64,000 nt of DNA from Rhodococcus sp. OK302 (GTDB lineage Bacteria > Actinomycetota > Actinomycetes > Mycobacteriales > Mycobacteriaceae), in contig NZ_NPJZ01000001.1 of the NCBI RefSeq assembly GCF_002245895.1, positions 5,951,582 to 6,015,581 on the forward strand, given 5' to 3'. Numbering within the stretch: the stretch's first letter is position 1; the number at the start of each line of letters is the position of its first letter. Both the position numbers and the translations under genes were made by a program. Below, in pieces: positions 20,307-29,012 of this stretch. The notes beneath the pieces are model-generated. The model did no database searches. It saw nothing but the letters and a program-made list of their open reading frames with translations, and was not told the DNA's origin.

Positions 20307-21830
20307 TCACAGCCCGAATATTCGTTTGAGAAGACCGAGATGTTCGTCAGCCCATCCGATAAGCCCGAGAGTGTCGTCGAGATTCTGCGGCGGGTTCCGT
20401 ACCAGTGTGTCCCGCCTGACCAGCCGATCAAAATCCACAGTCGCGGAATCGAACTGCACCCCCGCAACCGACATGATCTTCACCAGTTCCTGTGCCAGAA
20501 CTCCGTAGGCCACCGTGGTCGGATGCACTCCGTCCAGCGAGAACAGGCCGCCGGACGCTCGACCTCCCCTCCCGTCGGCGGACAGGAACCGTGAATCCGG
20601 TACCGGCGCAAGATCAGTGATCGCCTTGGGCAACGGATAGGGCGTCCACCACGACGGCCTCGCGTTGACGTCAGCGATGTATCTTCGCGATGCCACGCGC
20701 TCGAGAAGTCCCGCGACATCGAAGAGGTGCCAGTCTTTGCCCACCCGCCGAGCGTTGGCCACGGCCTGCTCGATCCCCTTGTTGTACAGGTCGATCGCCG
20801 TGTCGACTGCCCAGGCCTGCGCTCCGGTGATGTGCTGATCACGTCGGGGATCGAAGTCGGCGTCGCGCACCCAAGGCCGGGCATAAAACGGGAAGTACCG
20901 CGAACCGGTTTCGACCTTGCCACCCAGACCGCGCGCTATCGGGGCAATCGTGACGTGCGGAACCGTGCAGAGGATCACGTGTTGCGCATTGATTCGCCGA
21001 ATCGCAGTGAGTACGTCGGCGTACTCCGACGCGAAGTGACTCGGCTGCCACACCGTGTAGTCACGCTTGGCATCTTGGTCACGAAAGTTGTTGCCGCTCC
21101 ACTGCACCCGAAGCTCTGTCACCGTCCGAAGCGCATTGTTCGCGCCGAGAAAGACAATCAGAGTTTCGATTCCCTCCTTGCCCAGTTCTGCTGCCGCGTC
21201 GAATGCCGTCATGTGTTTCTCGGCATCCGTACCGCGCGGGAGTACCCGCAGTGCGGCGCGCTCGCCGTTGTTCTCGACGATCTGACTGAGCACATCGTCG
21301 TGAGGTTGATGCATCGCAGCTTCGCAGGATGCTGCGGTTTTGGTGAGCGCATCCCGCAAATCCCAACCGTAAACCGAGAGATTGTGATTGATCGCCGAGA
21401 ATGTCGGTGCGAAGCTGCCCGCGCCACGTTCCCAATAGTCCTCGACCTGATCCATGAATCCGCGTGCCGCGAACAATGCCAGTGGAATCTCCCACAAGTC
21501 AGTCGTGGTACCGAAACGCTCTTCCAATGTTCGTAGCAGCAGTTCGATGTTGAGCGGAAGACCACCAGGGCCGCCGTATCGAGGGAATCGAAATTGGTCG
21601 AACCAGCCCAGTTGATACGCGATGATCGCCGGATACGACAGATCGGTATTGAACACCGCCCCGCTCTGAAATCCCTGGCTCAGGGAGTCCCCGATTGCCA
21701 CCAACCGATGGCGGGCGGAGCCGGCAGACGGGACTACCGAGATTCCGAGTGTGGAATCGAATTGTGGAACACGCGGCCCGGCAGCTGCTGCGGCCACGAC
21801 GTCGGCCGGAGTATCAGAAGGCAGTTCCAT
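20307..21830 (-). CDS. SGNH/GDSL-type hydrolase
   Basis: 507 residues from ATG 21830 with GGAGG 9 bases upstream. LVAIGDSLSQGFQSGAVFNTD near residue 43 is the GDSL block I nucleophile (Ser); VFLGANNALRTV near 245 resembles block III (GxxND-like), and SLDGVHPTTVAYGVLA near 440 gives the D-x-x-H dyad. No obvious signal peptide; the N-terminal 35 residues are polar. The substrate, an ester or lipid, is unknown. It ends 3 bases after the IclR gene, convergently. The insertion of about 200 residues between blocks is large for this family. Confidence 0.85.
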   Translation of the reverse strand: MELPSDTPADVVAAAAAGPRVPQFDSTLGISVVPSAGSARHRLVAIGDSLSQGFQSGAVFNTDLSYPAIIAYQLGWFDQFRFPRYGGPGGLPLNIELLLRTLEERFGTTTDLWEIPLALFAARGFMDQVEDYWERGAGSFAPTFSAINHNLSVYGWDLRDALTKTAASCEAAMHQPHDDVLSQIVENNGERAALRVLPRGTDAEKHMTAFDAAAELGKEGIETLIVFLGANNALRTVTELRVQWSGNNFRDQDAKRDYTVWQPSHFASEYADVLTAIRRINAQHVILCTVPHVTIAPIARGLGGKVETGSRYFPFYARPWVRDADFDPRRDQHITGAQAWAVDTAIDLYNKGIEQAVANARRVGKDWHLFDVAGLLERVASRRYIADVNARPSWWTPYPLPKAITDLAPVPDSRFLSADGRGGRASGGLFSLDGVHPTTVAYGVLAQELVKIMSVAGVQFDSATVDFDRLVRRDTLVRNPPQNLDDTLGLIGWADEHLGLLKRIFGL

Positions 21831-21861
21831 GCACGTTCACCTCCAGCGAGGTCCCGCAATG

Positions 21862-22074
21862 TCAGCCGATCAGCGGTGGATTACGACGATCATTGTGCGG
21901 ACGTTCGGATGATGCGTCCGCTTCGAAGGACGCGGCAGTCCGATCCGCCCAGGCTTGATTGCGGCTTTCGAATTCGGCACGGTCGCGCCTCGCAATGGCC
22001 CGACCGAAAAGAATGGCGATCGGAATGGCACACACCACCCACACGAGCAGTACGCCGCCCACAATCCACCACAT
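21862..22074 (-). CDS. Small single-pass membrane protein
   Basis: 70 residues starting MWWIVGGVLLVWVVCAIPIA, one membrane segment followed by a charged cytoplasmic tail (ARRDRAEFESRNQAWADR). It lies on the same strand between the SGNH hydrolase and another small membrane protein. Function unknown; similar small proteins are found in Rhodococcus. Composition and frame fit a real gene. Confidence 0.55.
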   Translation of the reverse strand: MWWIVGGVLLVWVVCAIPIAILFGRAIARRDRAEFESRNQAWADRTAASFEADASSERPHNDRRNPPLIG

Positions 22075-22157
22075 AACACGCCATTATGCCCGAATAGTGG
22101 AGAAGATCCCGACAGCTATCCCATGAGTCCACAATGTGACATCTGAGATGCCACTCA

Positions 22158-22439
22158 TCAGTCGGCCGAATTGTTGGATTCTCGGCGTCTACGGATCCGA
22201 ATCCATTCACGAACTGCAATGCCGAATGCCGCAAAACCCAGCAAATCAGACATGGTTAGTCCGTGCTGCGAGTTGAGCGACCACAACACTTGTCCCTCGA
22301 GTGGTCCGTTGAACAGCAGCCACGCCACTGCCGCAACTGCAGTGGCCACGGCACTGCCCATCGAAGGCTTGAGCAGACACACAGCGGTGGTGACAAACAG
22401 CAAATTCATGAAGATCAGGCCGTAAAAGAGACTGATCAT
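22158..22439 (-). CDS. Small membrane protein, four hydrophobic segments
   Basis: About 93 residues from ATG 22439, or GTG one codon earlier. Hydrophobic stretches: ISLFYGLIFMNLLFVTTAVC, SAVATAVAAVAWLLF and SDLLGFAAFGIAVREW, then a basic tail RIRRRRESNN. No family recognised. Ends up 15 bases from the dcd gene, same strand, so it is probably downstream in the dcd transcript. Confidence 0.55.
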   Translation of the reverse strand: MISLFYGLIFMNLLFVTTAVCLLKPSMGSAVATAVAAVAWLLFNGPLEGQVLWSLNSQHGLTMSDLLGFAAFGIAVREWIRIRRRRESNNSAD

Positions 22440-22454
22440 CACCGTGATCCACCG

Positions 22455-23024
22455 TCAGCCGCGGTTGAAGTTCAGGTACGCCTTCGACGGGGTCGGTCCG
22501 CGCTGGCCCTGGTACTTGGAACCTGCCTCGGAACTTCCGTACGGGAACTCGGCTGCGCTCGAAAGTCTCAGCAGGCACAGCTGACCGATTTTCATTCCCG
22601 GCCACAAGATGATCGGGAGATTCGCGACGTTGGACAACTCCAGCGTGATGTGGCCGCTGAAGCCCGGATCGATGAAACCTGCGGTGGAGTGCGTCAGCAG
22701 GCCCAGACGCCCCAAGCTGGACTTACCTTCGAGGCGTCCCGCCAAATCGTCGGGCAGTGAGCACACCTCGAGCGTCGAACCGAGGACAAACTCTCCAGGG
22801 TGCAGAACGAACGGCTCGCCCTCCGCCCGCTCGACGAGGCTGGTCAGTTCGTCCTGACGCTGCGCCGGGTCGATGTGCGTGTATCGCGTGTTGTTGAAGA
22901 CCCGAAACAGACCGTCCAGTCGCACGTCGACACTGGACGGCTGAACCATCGTGTCGTCGAAGGGGTCGATGCCCAGGCGTCCAACGGAAATTTCGGCACG
23001 GAGGTCACGATCGGAGAGCAGCAC
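22455..23024 (-). CDS. dcd: dCTP deaminase
   Basis: 189 residues, GTG start giving the expected [13 protein letters not shown]-terminus. [20 protein letters not shown] at about 110-130 contains the R-x-G and S-x-x-G nucleotide-site motifs with the catalytic Glu-less variant typical of this family, and [16 protein letters not shown] sits before it. The enzyme makes dUTP from dCTP for thymidylate synthesis, or dUMP directly in the bifunctional form. Length matches the family. Confidence 0.95.
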   Translation of the reverse strand: MLLSDRDLRAEISVGRLGIDPFDDTMVQPSSVDVRLDGLFRVFNNTRYTHIDPAQRQDELTSLVERAEGEPFVLHPGEFVLGSTLEVCSLPDDLAGRLEGKSSLGRLGLLTHSTAGFIDPGFSGHITLELSNVANLPIILWPGMKIGQLCLLRLSSAAEFPYGSSEAGSKYQGQRGPTPSKAYLNFNRG

Positions 23025-23090
23025 ACGTAGAGGTTACCGGTTCAGGCCCTCCGAGCCGACCAATCGTCACAGCCGTAGGGGTCAGGGCCA

Positions 23091-24617
23091 TCACACCGTG
23101 ACGTGCCGCACCGCCCTGGTCTTGTAGGCCGAGAGGTCGAAGCGTGAGAGCTTACGACGCAAGTTGCTCATCGATCCCGGCCACGGCAGCGCCACCCGGC
23201 CGTTATCGGCAAGGTAGTAACTCGCGCATCCACCCAGCGCAAAAGTCGATGATTTCATTGTCTTGTCCACGGCGTCGACAAAAGCCTGCTGCTCTTCCTC
23301 CCGAACCTCGATGCTGGTCAGTCCGTGCGAACGTAAGGATTCGAGCGCCCCGAGAATGTAGTCGGTTTGCGCCTCCGCCATCACGAAACCCGACAAGGTT
23401 CCCGCGTTGGGTCCGAACATGATGTACGCGTTGGGGAATCCCGCCATGGTGGTTCCCATGTAGGCCGTCGGGTTGCCGTCCCACACGTCGGCGAGGCTCC
23501 GGCCGTCTTTTCCGTGAATGCGTTCAGCCACCGGATGATTTTGCAGAGTATGAAATCCGGTGCCCAGAACGATGGCATCGGCGACAGCTTCTCGGCCGTC
23601 CGCCGTAATGACGGAGTTTTCGGTTATCCGAGCTGCCGGGGACGTCCAGAGGTCGACATTGTCGCTCGCCAACGCCGGGTAGAAGTCGTTGGAGAACCCC
23701 AATCGCTTGCACGCCGGCGCGTAGTCAGGAGTGAGATCGGCAATCATCTGCGGGTCGGTAATCGACTTCCGGATGTGTGCCTTCGCCACGGTCGACATCG
23801 CACGCGCGAAACGCGGAAACTTCGTCGCGAGAACAAAGAAGATGTCCATCGGAATCCAGATTCCCAGTCGCATTGCCTTCATCAAAGCCGGGAATCTGCG
23901 TAGCATTCGACGCTCGAATGCTGTTGTCTTCCAATTTGGTTTGGCCATCACCCACGACGGAGTTCGCTGCAGAACCGTCATCTGCTTCACCGCTGGTTGG
24001 ATGGCCGGTACAAACTGAATTGCCGACGCGCCCGTGCCGATGACTACGACGTTCTTGCCCGTCGGATCGAAGTCTTTCGGCCAGTTCGACGAGTGGAAGA
24101 CTTCACCCGTGAAATCCTCCAGGCCCGGCAACGACGGGATGATCGGCTCGTGGAGTGGACCTGCGGCGGCGATGAACGAACGAGCTTGGTAGACACCTTG
24201 ATTCGTCGTAATTTGCCAACGCTGGAGACCGTCGTCCCACGTTGCGTCGAGCACTTCCGTTCCCAGTTCGAATTTCTCCGCCAACTGGTACTTCTCGCAC
24301 ACACGATTCAGGTAAGTCTCGACTTCACTCTGGGGTGAGAATCCGGCGCTCCAATCGGGATTGAGCTCGAACGAAAATGAATAGACATGCGACGGAATAT
24401 CTACGGCGCAACCGGGATACGTGTTGTGGTGCCAGGTCCCGCCGACGCTGTGCGCTCGTTCGACGATCACGATGTCGTCGATCCCTTTTCGTAGGCAGCC
24501 GATCGCGGCCGAGATTCCGCAGAGTCCCCCGCCCAGAATCAGCACGTCGACGACGCGCTCGCCTTGCCCTTCGACAGTGGGAGTCGACTCCGCGATTCTC
24601 AGGTCCTGTGTAGGCAT
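23091..24617 (-). CDS. Flavin-containing monooxygenase with Baeyer-Villiger fingerprint
   Basis: 508 residues, ATG 24617 with AAGGTG upstream. FAD-binding LILGGGLCGISAAIG near 26-40 and NADPH-binding VVIGTGASAIQFVPAIQ near 191-207 flank FTGEVFHSSNWP at 169-180, which fits the type I BVMO fingerprint F-x-G-x3-H-x3-W-(P/D) exactly. Such enzymes turn ketones into esters or lactones, or oxidise amines or sulfides. A TetR gene upstream on the same strand and an esterase gene beyond suggest ketone-to-ester-to-acid degradation. Substrate unknown. Confidence 0.88.
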   Translation of the reverse strand: MPTQDLRIAESTPTVEGQGERVVDVLILGGGLCGISAAIGCLRKGIDDIVIVERAHSVGGTWHHNTYPGCAVDIPSHVYSFSFELNPDWSAGFSPQSEVETYLNRVCEKYQLAEKFELGTEVLDATWDDGLQRWQITTNQGVYQARSFIAAAGPLHEPIIPSLPGLEDFTGEVFHSSNWPKDFDPTGKNVVVIGTGASAIQFVPAIQPAVKQMTVLQRTPSWVMAKPNWKTTAFERRMLRRFPALMKAMRLGIWIPMDIFFVLATKFPRFARAMSTVAKAHIRKSITDPQMIADLTPDYAPACKRLGFSNDFYPALASDNVDLWTSPAARITENSVITADGREAVADAIVLGTGFHTLQNHPVAERIHGKDGRSLADVWDGNPTAYMGTTMAGFPNAYIMFGPNAGTLSGFVMAEAQTDYILGALESLRSHGLTSIEVREEEQQAFVDAVDKTMKSSTFALGGCASYYLADNGRVALPWPGSMSNLRRKLSRFDLSAYKTRAVRHVTV

Positions 24618-24773
24618 GTGTATTCACCTTCCCGATCGGCCGAAACTGGCCATTGAAGTGACGCACACCACACGTTAGTCAGTAACCACTTACTTGTCTA
24701 GAGCCAATTTGGGCACGTCAGAGCCCTTGACAAGGGATGCAAAAGGGATAAGTATGCAAACACTTACTTGAGA
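24618..24773 (-). promoter_or_regulatory. Promoter/operator region of the monooxygenase gene
   Basis: AGTAA-ccac-TTACT at 24681-24694 and TAAGT-n8-ACTTA at 24749-24766 are two inverted repeats sharing the decamer CACTTACTTG (24687-24696 and 24761-24770, 74 bases apart). They sit between the monooxygenase start and the TetR stop, so they are candidate binding sites of that TetR protein. Arms are short, so this is tentative. Confidence 0.45.
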
Positions 24774-25394
24774 TCAGGGGTTTCGCTCGACCAAACCGTC
24801 GATCACGATCGCGGTGATCTGTTCCGCCAAGGTCACCCGATCACGCGAGCGTTGATTGAGCTGATCCGAGACAGTGAGAAACCATGCCGCTCCGAAGATC
24901 ATCTGAACAACCAGCTCGGCATCAAATTTCTTGTGCGCCCAGGCTTTCAGATTGATTTCCACAACTTCTTGAATCTTGTCCAGCGACGGCATGATTCGAG
25001 TTCGAAAATAGTCGGTCGACGCTTCCGACTGACCGAACAGCATCACACCCAGTAGGGGCGCAACCTCCCCCATCACATCGAGGAGTTCGGCAATGAATGC
25101 AGATGTACGAGCGCGCATGACCTCCGCAGTCACGTCGAACTCTTCGGGTGGGGCACCGGACGCATCGACCAATCGCATCACCGCAGCCTCGAGGGGCGCC
25201 GCCACCGCAGCCTCGAACAACTCTTCCTTGGATGCGAAGTGCCGGTACAGCAACGCCTCGTTGACGCCGGCTTCCACAGCGATATCGCGGGTTCTGGCTC
25301 CGGCGAGCCCGGTGCGCGAGAAGACAGTTCGAGCAGAACGAACAATTTGTTCGCGACGGTCGTCGGCGCTCAAACGCTTGCGCGGCGCGGTCAC
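24774..25394 (-). CDS. TetR-family transcriptional regulator
   Basis: 206 residues, GTG start with GGGAG 9 bases upstream. The HTH spans residues 10-58: ADDRREQIVRSARTVFSRTG, ARTRDIAVEAGVNEALLYRH, FASKEELFEAAVAAP. C-terminal ligand domain unassigned. Probably a repressor of the monooxygenase gene downstream and perhaps the divergent esterase gene; the gap to the esterase is 85 bases. Confidence 0.9.
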   Translation of the reverse strand: MTAPRKRLSADDRREQIVRSARTVFSRTGLAGARTRDIAVEAGVNEALLYRHFASKEELFEAAVAAPLEAAVMRLVDASGAPPEEFDVTAEVMRARTSAFIAELLDVMGEVAPLLGVMLFGQSEASTDYFRTRIMPSLDKIQEVVEINLKAWAHKKFDAELVVQMIFGAAWFLTVSDQLNQRSRDRVTLAEQITAIVIDGLVERNP

Positions 25395-25479
25395 CGTTCA
25401 CGCTCCCATCGCACTGACACTGTTCTAGTCCGGTTCTGCACCATCCGACCCTACCGCCCGTCTCCCAGAAAGAAATCTC

Positions 25480-26439
25480 ATGAAACTACGAATGCCTCCC
25501 GCACTCCTCCGAATGGGACTTCGCGGTGCCCGCCCCCTCTTCACCTCATCTCGCCTACCGATTTCGACCAAACGCACACTCGTCGACCTGCTGTCGCAAG
25601 GTGCGCGGCCACCCCGAGGAACCCGAATCCAAGGCACCGACCACATCGGCGGCGTCGAAGTCGAGCGGGTACGGCCACCCAATTCTTCGGACTCCCACAC
25701 ACTCCTGTACCTGCACGGCGGTGGCTACGCCCTGGGAAGTGCCCGCGGCTACACCGGATTTGCGGCCAACCTCGGAGCTGCAGCGGGCATGAACGTCGTC
25801 CTGGTCGAGTACAGACGTGCCCCCGAACATCCGTTTCCGCACGCCCTCGACGACGCACTGGCCGTGTACCGGGCACTCGTCTCCAGCGCGGAAGATGCAT
25901 CGAAGGTGGTGATCGCCGGCGATTCTGCTGGCGGCGGTTTGGCTCTGGCACTCGCGATGGCCTTGCGTGACAACGGAGATCACCTACCGGCGGCCCTCGG
26001 ATTGATCTGCCCGTGGGCCAACCTGGCTGCCGACGTCGAACACCGTCGGAAAGCCGGAACCGACCCCTTAATCATTCCTTCACTCATCTCCGATTGGGCG
26101 CCCGCCTACGTCGGGAGTGCCGACGCGGCAGATCCGATGATCTCCCCCGTGTACGGCGACATGAGCGGCCTACCGCCCGTCGTACTTCATTCAGCCGGGC
26201 AAGATCCGATCTCAGCAGATGCCCATCTGCTCGAAAAATTGTTCCACGACAACAACTCTGGCGCCATTGTCGAGCACTTCCACAATCCGCATCGGTGGCA
26301 TGTCTATCACCTGCAGGTCGGATTTCTCCGCGATGCGGATGATGCCCTCACGCACTTGGGTCAACGACTGGCTGCGTATGCAAAACACCCGCGGCAACAA
26401 CGCCAGTCAGGCTTCGCACACAATGGGCAGGTCGTCTGA
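25480..26439 (+). CDS. Alpha/beta hydrolase, HSL-family esterase
   Basis: 319 residues. Oxyanion-hole motif HGGG at 79-82 (YLHGGGYALGSARGY), nucleophile GDSAGGG at 147-153 (Ser149), Asp in SAGQDPISADAHLLE and His in NPHRWHVYHLQ complete the triad. These are hallmarks of the hormone-sensitive-lipase family (bacterial GDSAG esterases). Divergent from the TetR gene; it could hydrolyse the ester or lactone produced by the Baeyer-Villiger-type monooxygenase. No signal peptide, so cytoplasmic. Confidence 0.9.
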   Translation: MKLRMPPALLRMGLRGARPLFTSSRLPISTKRTLVDLLSQGARPPRGTRIQGTDHIGGVEVERVRPPNSSDSHTLLYLHGGGYALGSARGYTGFAANLGAAAGMNVVLVEYRRAPEHPFPHALDDALAVYRALVSSAEDASKVVIAGDSAGGGLALALAMALRDNGDHLPAALGLICPWANLAADVEHRRKAGTDPLIIPSLISDWAPAYVGSADAADPMISPVYGDMSGLPPVVLHSAGQDPISADAHLLEKLFHDNNSGAIVEHFHNPHRWHVYHLQVGFLRDADDALTHLGQRLAAYAKHPRQQRQSGFAHNGQVV

Positions 26440-26496
26440 TAATGTTCGCAACGCAGGGTTTCGGGTGGGATGTGAACGTCCCCGATCCCTGGTTGT

Positions 26497-26570
26497 GCCG
26501 GTGTGGTGAAGTGGTATCACGTGACCTTCCCAAGGTCGAGTTGCGGGTTCGATTCCCGTCACCGGCTCCA
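26497..26570 (+). tRNA. tRNA-Gly (CCC)
   Basis: Acceptor arm GCCGGTG/CACCGGC with discriminator T and encoded CCA; D-stem GTGA/TCAC; anticodon stem TGACC/GGTCG (one T-G wobble) with loop TTCCCAA, giving anticodon CCC; T-arm CGGG-TTCGATT-CCCG. All four arms fold. Confidence 0.95.
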
Positions 26571-27234
26571 TAGGGTGTTCACCACGCGGCTCTCACGGCG
26601 CCGTCCGGGTAATCCGCCGCGAGAGCGTCGTCACCGTCGCGCGGCGGGAGCGACGCGTCGCATCCGAGACACCGAGACACCGAGACACCGAGACGCGGGG
26701 TGACGGCATAGCGGTTCACCGTGGCCGGATGAAAGATCTGCCCGACGTCGAGCGGTAGCCCTTGCTCTCGAGCCCACGCCACCAGCCCTGTCACCGTCGC
26801 GATTCTGTCCATCACCACCTGCGACCGCTGGGTAGGCGCGAAGCCCTGCCGGACGGAAGATACGGGAGAGGATCCGAGAATGCCTTCCTGCTCACGATCC
26901 CGGCGGCCGAGAAGATCTCCGCCACACCAACGTCGGTCAACACACCTGTCAGCCACGTCGACCTCAACGCACCGCCACCAACCGCGGCAGTCTCGCCGGG
27001 TACTCGAACGTGGCTATCAGCGCCGCCGCCTGATCCCGGCTCGTCCGGTGCGAGGCCACCAACGGACCCGACCCCGCACCAGCAACATCCTTCTCCAGCC
27101 GTTCGACCCACTGCGCCCGCACCGGACCACACGAACAGCTCCGGAACCGACCCGCACCGCGGTCACTCTCCCGACATCGACGATCATTCTTAGCGACGGA
27201 AAATCAAAACCAGATGTGCAGTCGTGGTTCGCGT
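26571..27234. other. Gene-poor stretch after tRNA-Gly, with 8-bp tandem repeat
   Basis: 660 bases without a convincing complete gene. An 8-bp unit GAGACACC is repeated three to four times at 26666-26694. A possible integrase relic lies at 26687-26836 (separate entry). Rest of the stretch is Pro/Arg-rich in all frames and looks noncoding or decayed. Confidence 0.5.
26687..26836 (-). pseudogene. Possible relic of a phage-type integrase
   Basis: About 50 residues read PTQRSQVVMDRIATVTGLVA then WAREQGLPLDVGQIFHPATV then NRYAVTPRLG. The pattern WAREQG(L/I)PLD... DPxTVxRYA resembles the N-terminal core-binding region of a group of actinobacterial integrase-like proteins that I recall. Nothing of the catalytic domain (R...HxLR...Y) follows. 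A relic next to a tRNA gene would be typical, but the match is by eye. Confidence 0.3.
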
Positions 27235-27633
27235 CTAGCGTTGGAAATGGCTGTTGATCGATTTGGCCGGGTACTTCGGTCGTTTCCACAGAGGGACGTT
27301 CTCGACGACGGCGTCATACGAGTCGATGACGAGGCTTTCGACCAAATCCTCCGTAATACCGGGTCCTGTGCCGACGGATACCCAATGTCGTTTGTCGAAG
27401 TAGCGTCCGGGCGTTATGGTTTCGTGGTTTCTTTGAAGTGCACGCCCACGTTCTGGTGGCACTTTCACGGTCACGATGAGATTGGCGGGGTCGTCGGTGA
27501 CGATCAGGAACACCTTGTCGGCGACCTTGTAGACATCCAAAAACTCCGTCAAGGGGTATCCGTGACTGACTCCGGGAAGACGCATCGCTGTACGTCGACC
27601 GACCAGTTGAACGTCGGTGTCAGGCAACGTCAT
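27235..27633 (-). CDS. MmcQ/YjbR family protein
   Basis: 132 residues. The fold signature is AMRLPGVSHGYPLTEFLDVY, KVADKVFLIV, LIVTVKVPPERG, NHETITPGRYFDKRHWVSVG, EDLVESLVIDSYDAVVENVP. This is the MmcQ/YjbR (DUF419-like) family, small DNA-binding-like proteins of unknown function. It overlaps the preceding paralogous gene by 4 bases (ATGA). The two share the DKxHW and LVxSYxxVxExxP motifs, so a tandem duplication is likely. Confidence 0.85.
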   Translation of the reverse strand: MTLPDTDVQLVGRRTAMRLPGVSHGYPLTEFLDVYKVADKVFLIVTDDPANLIVTVKVPPERGRALQRNHETITPGRYFDKRHWVSVGTGPGITEDLVESLVIDSYDAVVENVPLWKRPKYPAKSINSHFQR

Positions 27634-28031
27634 GATCGGCTCTGTCCGAATGTTTTCGGGTCGACAGGCCTCTGACTCTTGGGAAGCTTTTCCAGTACCA
27701 GGAGGTACGACTCCGTCACCAGTTCGTCGACTAGTTTCTCGTCGATCCCACCACCAGGAGTCAGCGTGATCCAGTGCTGTTTGTTCATGTGATAGCCCGG
27801 CGTGATGTGCTCGTGCGAAGCCTGTAGCGATTTTGCATCTTCCGGGTCCGCTTTCAAGATCACCATTGGTTCACCCGTGACTTGGGTGAGCAGCATAAAG
27901 ACCTTTCCACGGACTTTGAAAACCTCCCAGCCCTCCCCGAACGGGTGCTCCAACCCTGCTCCTGGTAGTTCCGCCGCTCGCTCGGCCGCTCGCTGCTGAA
28001 GCTTCGTCCCATTCATAATTGCTCCCGCCAT
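27630..28031 (-). CDS. MmcQ/YjbR family protein, tandem paralogue
   Basis: 133 residues from ATG 28031; an inner ATG at 28016 has GGAG 5 bases upstream and is possible. Features: LPGAGLEHPFGEGWEVFKVR, VFMLLTQVTGEPMVILKADP, HEHITPGYHMNKQHWITLTP, EKLVDELVTESYLLVLEKLP. Same family as the next gene, with an ATGA overlap. Function unknown. Confidence 0.85.
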   Translation of the reverse strand: MAGAIMNGTKLQQRAAERAAELPGAGLEHPFGEGWEVFKVRGKVFMLLTQVTGEPMVILKADPEDAKSLQASHEHITPGYHMNKQHWITLTPGGGIDEKLVDELVTESYLLVLEKLPKSQRPVDPKTFGQSRS

Positions 28032-28251
28032 GTCGCTGTCCTGGGTAGCCTTGCGTCACACGCGACCGGTGATGGACTTTCACAGGTTAACTTCTGAGTC
28101 CCGAGACGCTCCGATGTTCGTGTGAACAATTGTTTTCCAACGCCATTGCGGAACGACACCTACGCGTCGTCGCCATGGTTGTGCCTCGAAACGTCACTGG
28201 GGCTCTTCCGGTTCGGCCGACCGAGCGACGTCGCAGAGGTCAGCTGTGCGG

Positions 28252-28854
28252 TCACTGCGGCAGGAGGACGGACACCTGGCCCCTGATGTCCTCCACGATC
28301 TCGTCGACACTGCGAGCAATGTTGATCGTCAGCGACATGCTCAGGAACATGACCGCGGAGACTATGTGCGCCAGGGTGGCTGCGTAATCGGGCCGCACGC
28401 TCTGGTCGCGTTGCAACACCGCAGCGATCGCCTGCTCCGTCTGGACGGTCAGGTCGAGGGCCTCGGCATGGTGCGGTTCGCTCGGATCGCCGAAGACCAT
28501 TTCCTTGAGATAGGTGCGGCCGTTCTCGATCTGCGTCCGGTTGCATTCGACTATCTGTCGGACAATCGCCATGATCGCGCCGAGTGCGTCAGGGACGATC
28601 TCGGCTGCCTCCCGGCCGCGGGCGAGCGCCTCGGTGTAGGCGGAGTTCTGAACGAGCAGGAGTAGTTCGCCTTTCGTCTTGACGTACAGAAACAGTGTTC
28701 CGGTGCCAACGTCGGCTTTGTCGGCGATCTGTTGGGTTGTGACCTCGTCCACGCCGTGTTCGACAAAAAGTTCTCGGGCGGCGGCGGTGATGCGGTCGAG
28801 TTTCTGCTGCTTGTTTCGCTCGCGCCGTCCGGACGGCTGGGGAACGGATGACAT
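28252..28854 (-). CDS. TetR-family regulator of the redox operon
   Basis: 200 residues, ATG 28854 with GAAGGA upstream. HTH: RRERNKQQKLDRITAAAREL, VDEVTTQQIADKADVGTGTL, FLYVKTKGELLLLV. The divergent gap holds a strong palindrome at 28880-28893. It likely represses the operon beginning at 29013 in response to an electrophile or quinone; the inducer is an inference from the enzymes controlled. Confidence 0.9.
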   Translation of the reverse strand: MSSVPQPSGRRERNKQQKLDRITAAARELFVEHGVDEVTTQQIADKADVGTGTLFLYVKTKGELLLLVQNSAYTEALARGREAAEIVPDALGAIMAIVRQIVECNRTQIENGRTYLKEMVFGDPSEPHHAEALDLTVQTEQAIAAVLQRDQSVRPDYAATLAHIVSAVMFLSMSLTINIARSVDEIVEDIRGQVSVLLPQ

Positions 28855-28879
28855 GACGGATATCCTTCGGGAATAATTT

Positions 28880-28912
28880 CTGAGTAGACTCAGTTTTGAG
28901 TATAGTCACTAT
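28880..28912. promoter_or_regulatory. Probable TetR operator, divergent promoter
   Basis: CTGAGT-AG-ACTCAG is a perfect 14-bp palindrome at 28880-28893, followed 5 bases on by TGAGTATAGTCA (28898-28909), a related imperfect copy. Both lie between the divergent TetR gene (start 28854) and the oxidoreductase operon (start 29013). Confidence 0.6.
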
Positions 28913-29012
28913 TGATGCAGTTCAGACGTTCCTCTCGATCGTCCCACGAGAAGACACATCTGCTCCGGACCGGTGACCTCCCTGGCCGATCAACCTAAGG
29001 AACACCCAGCTC

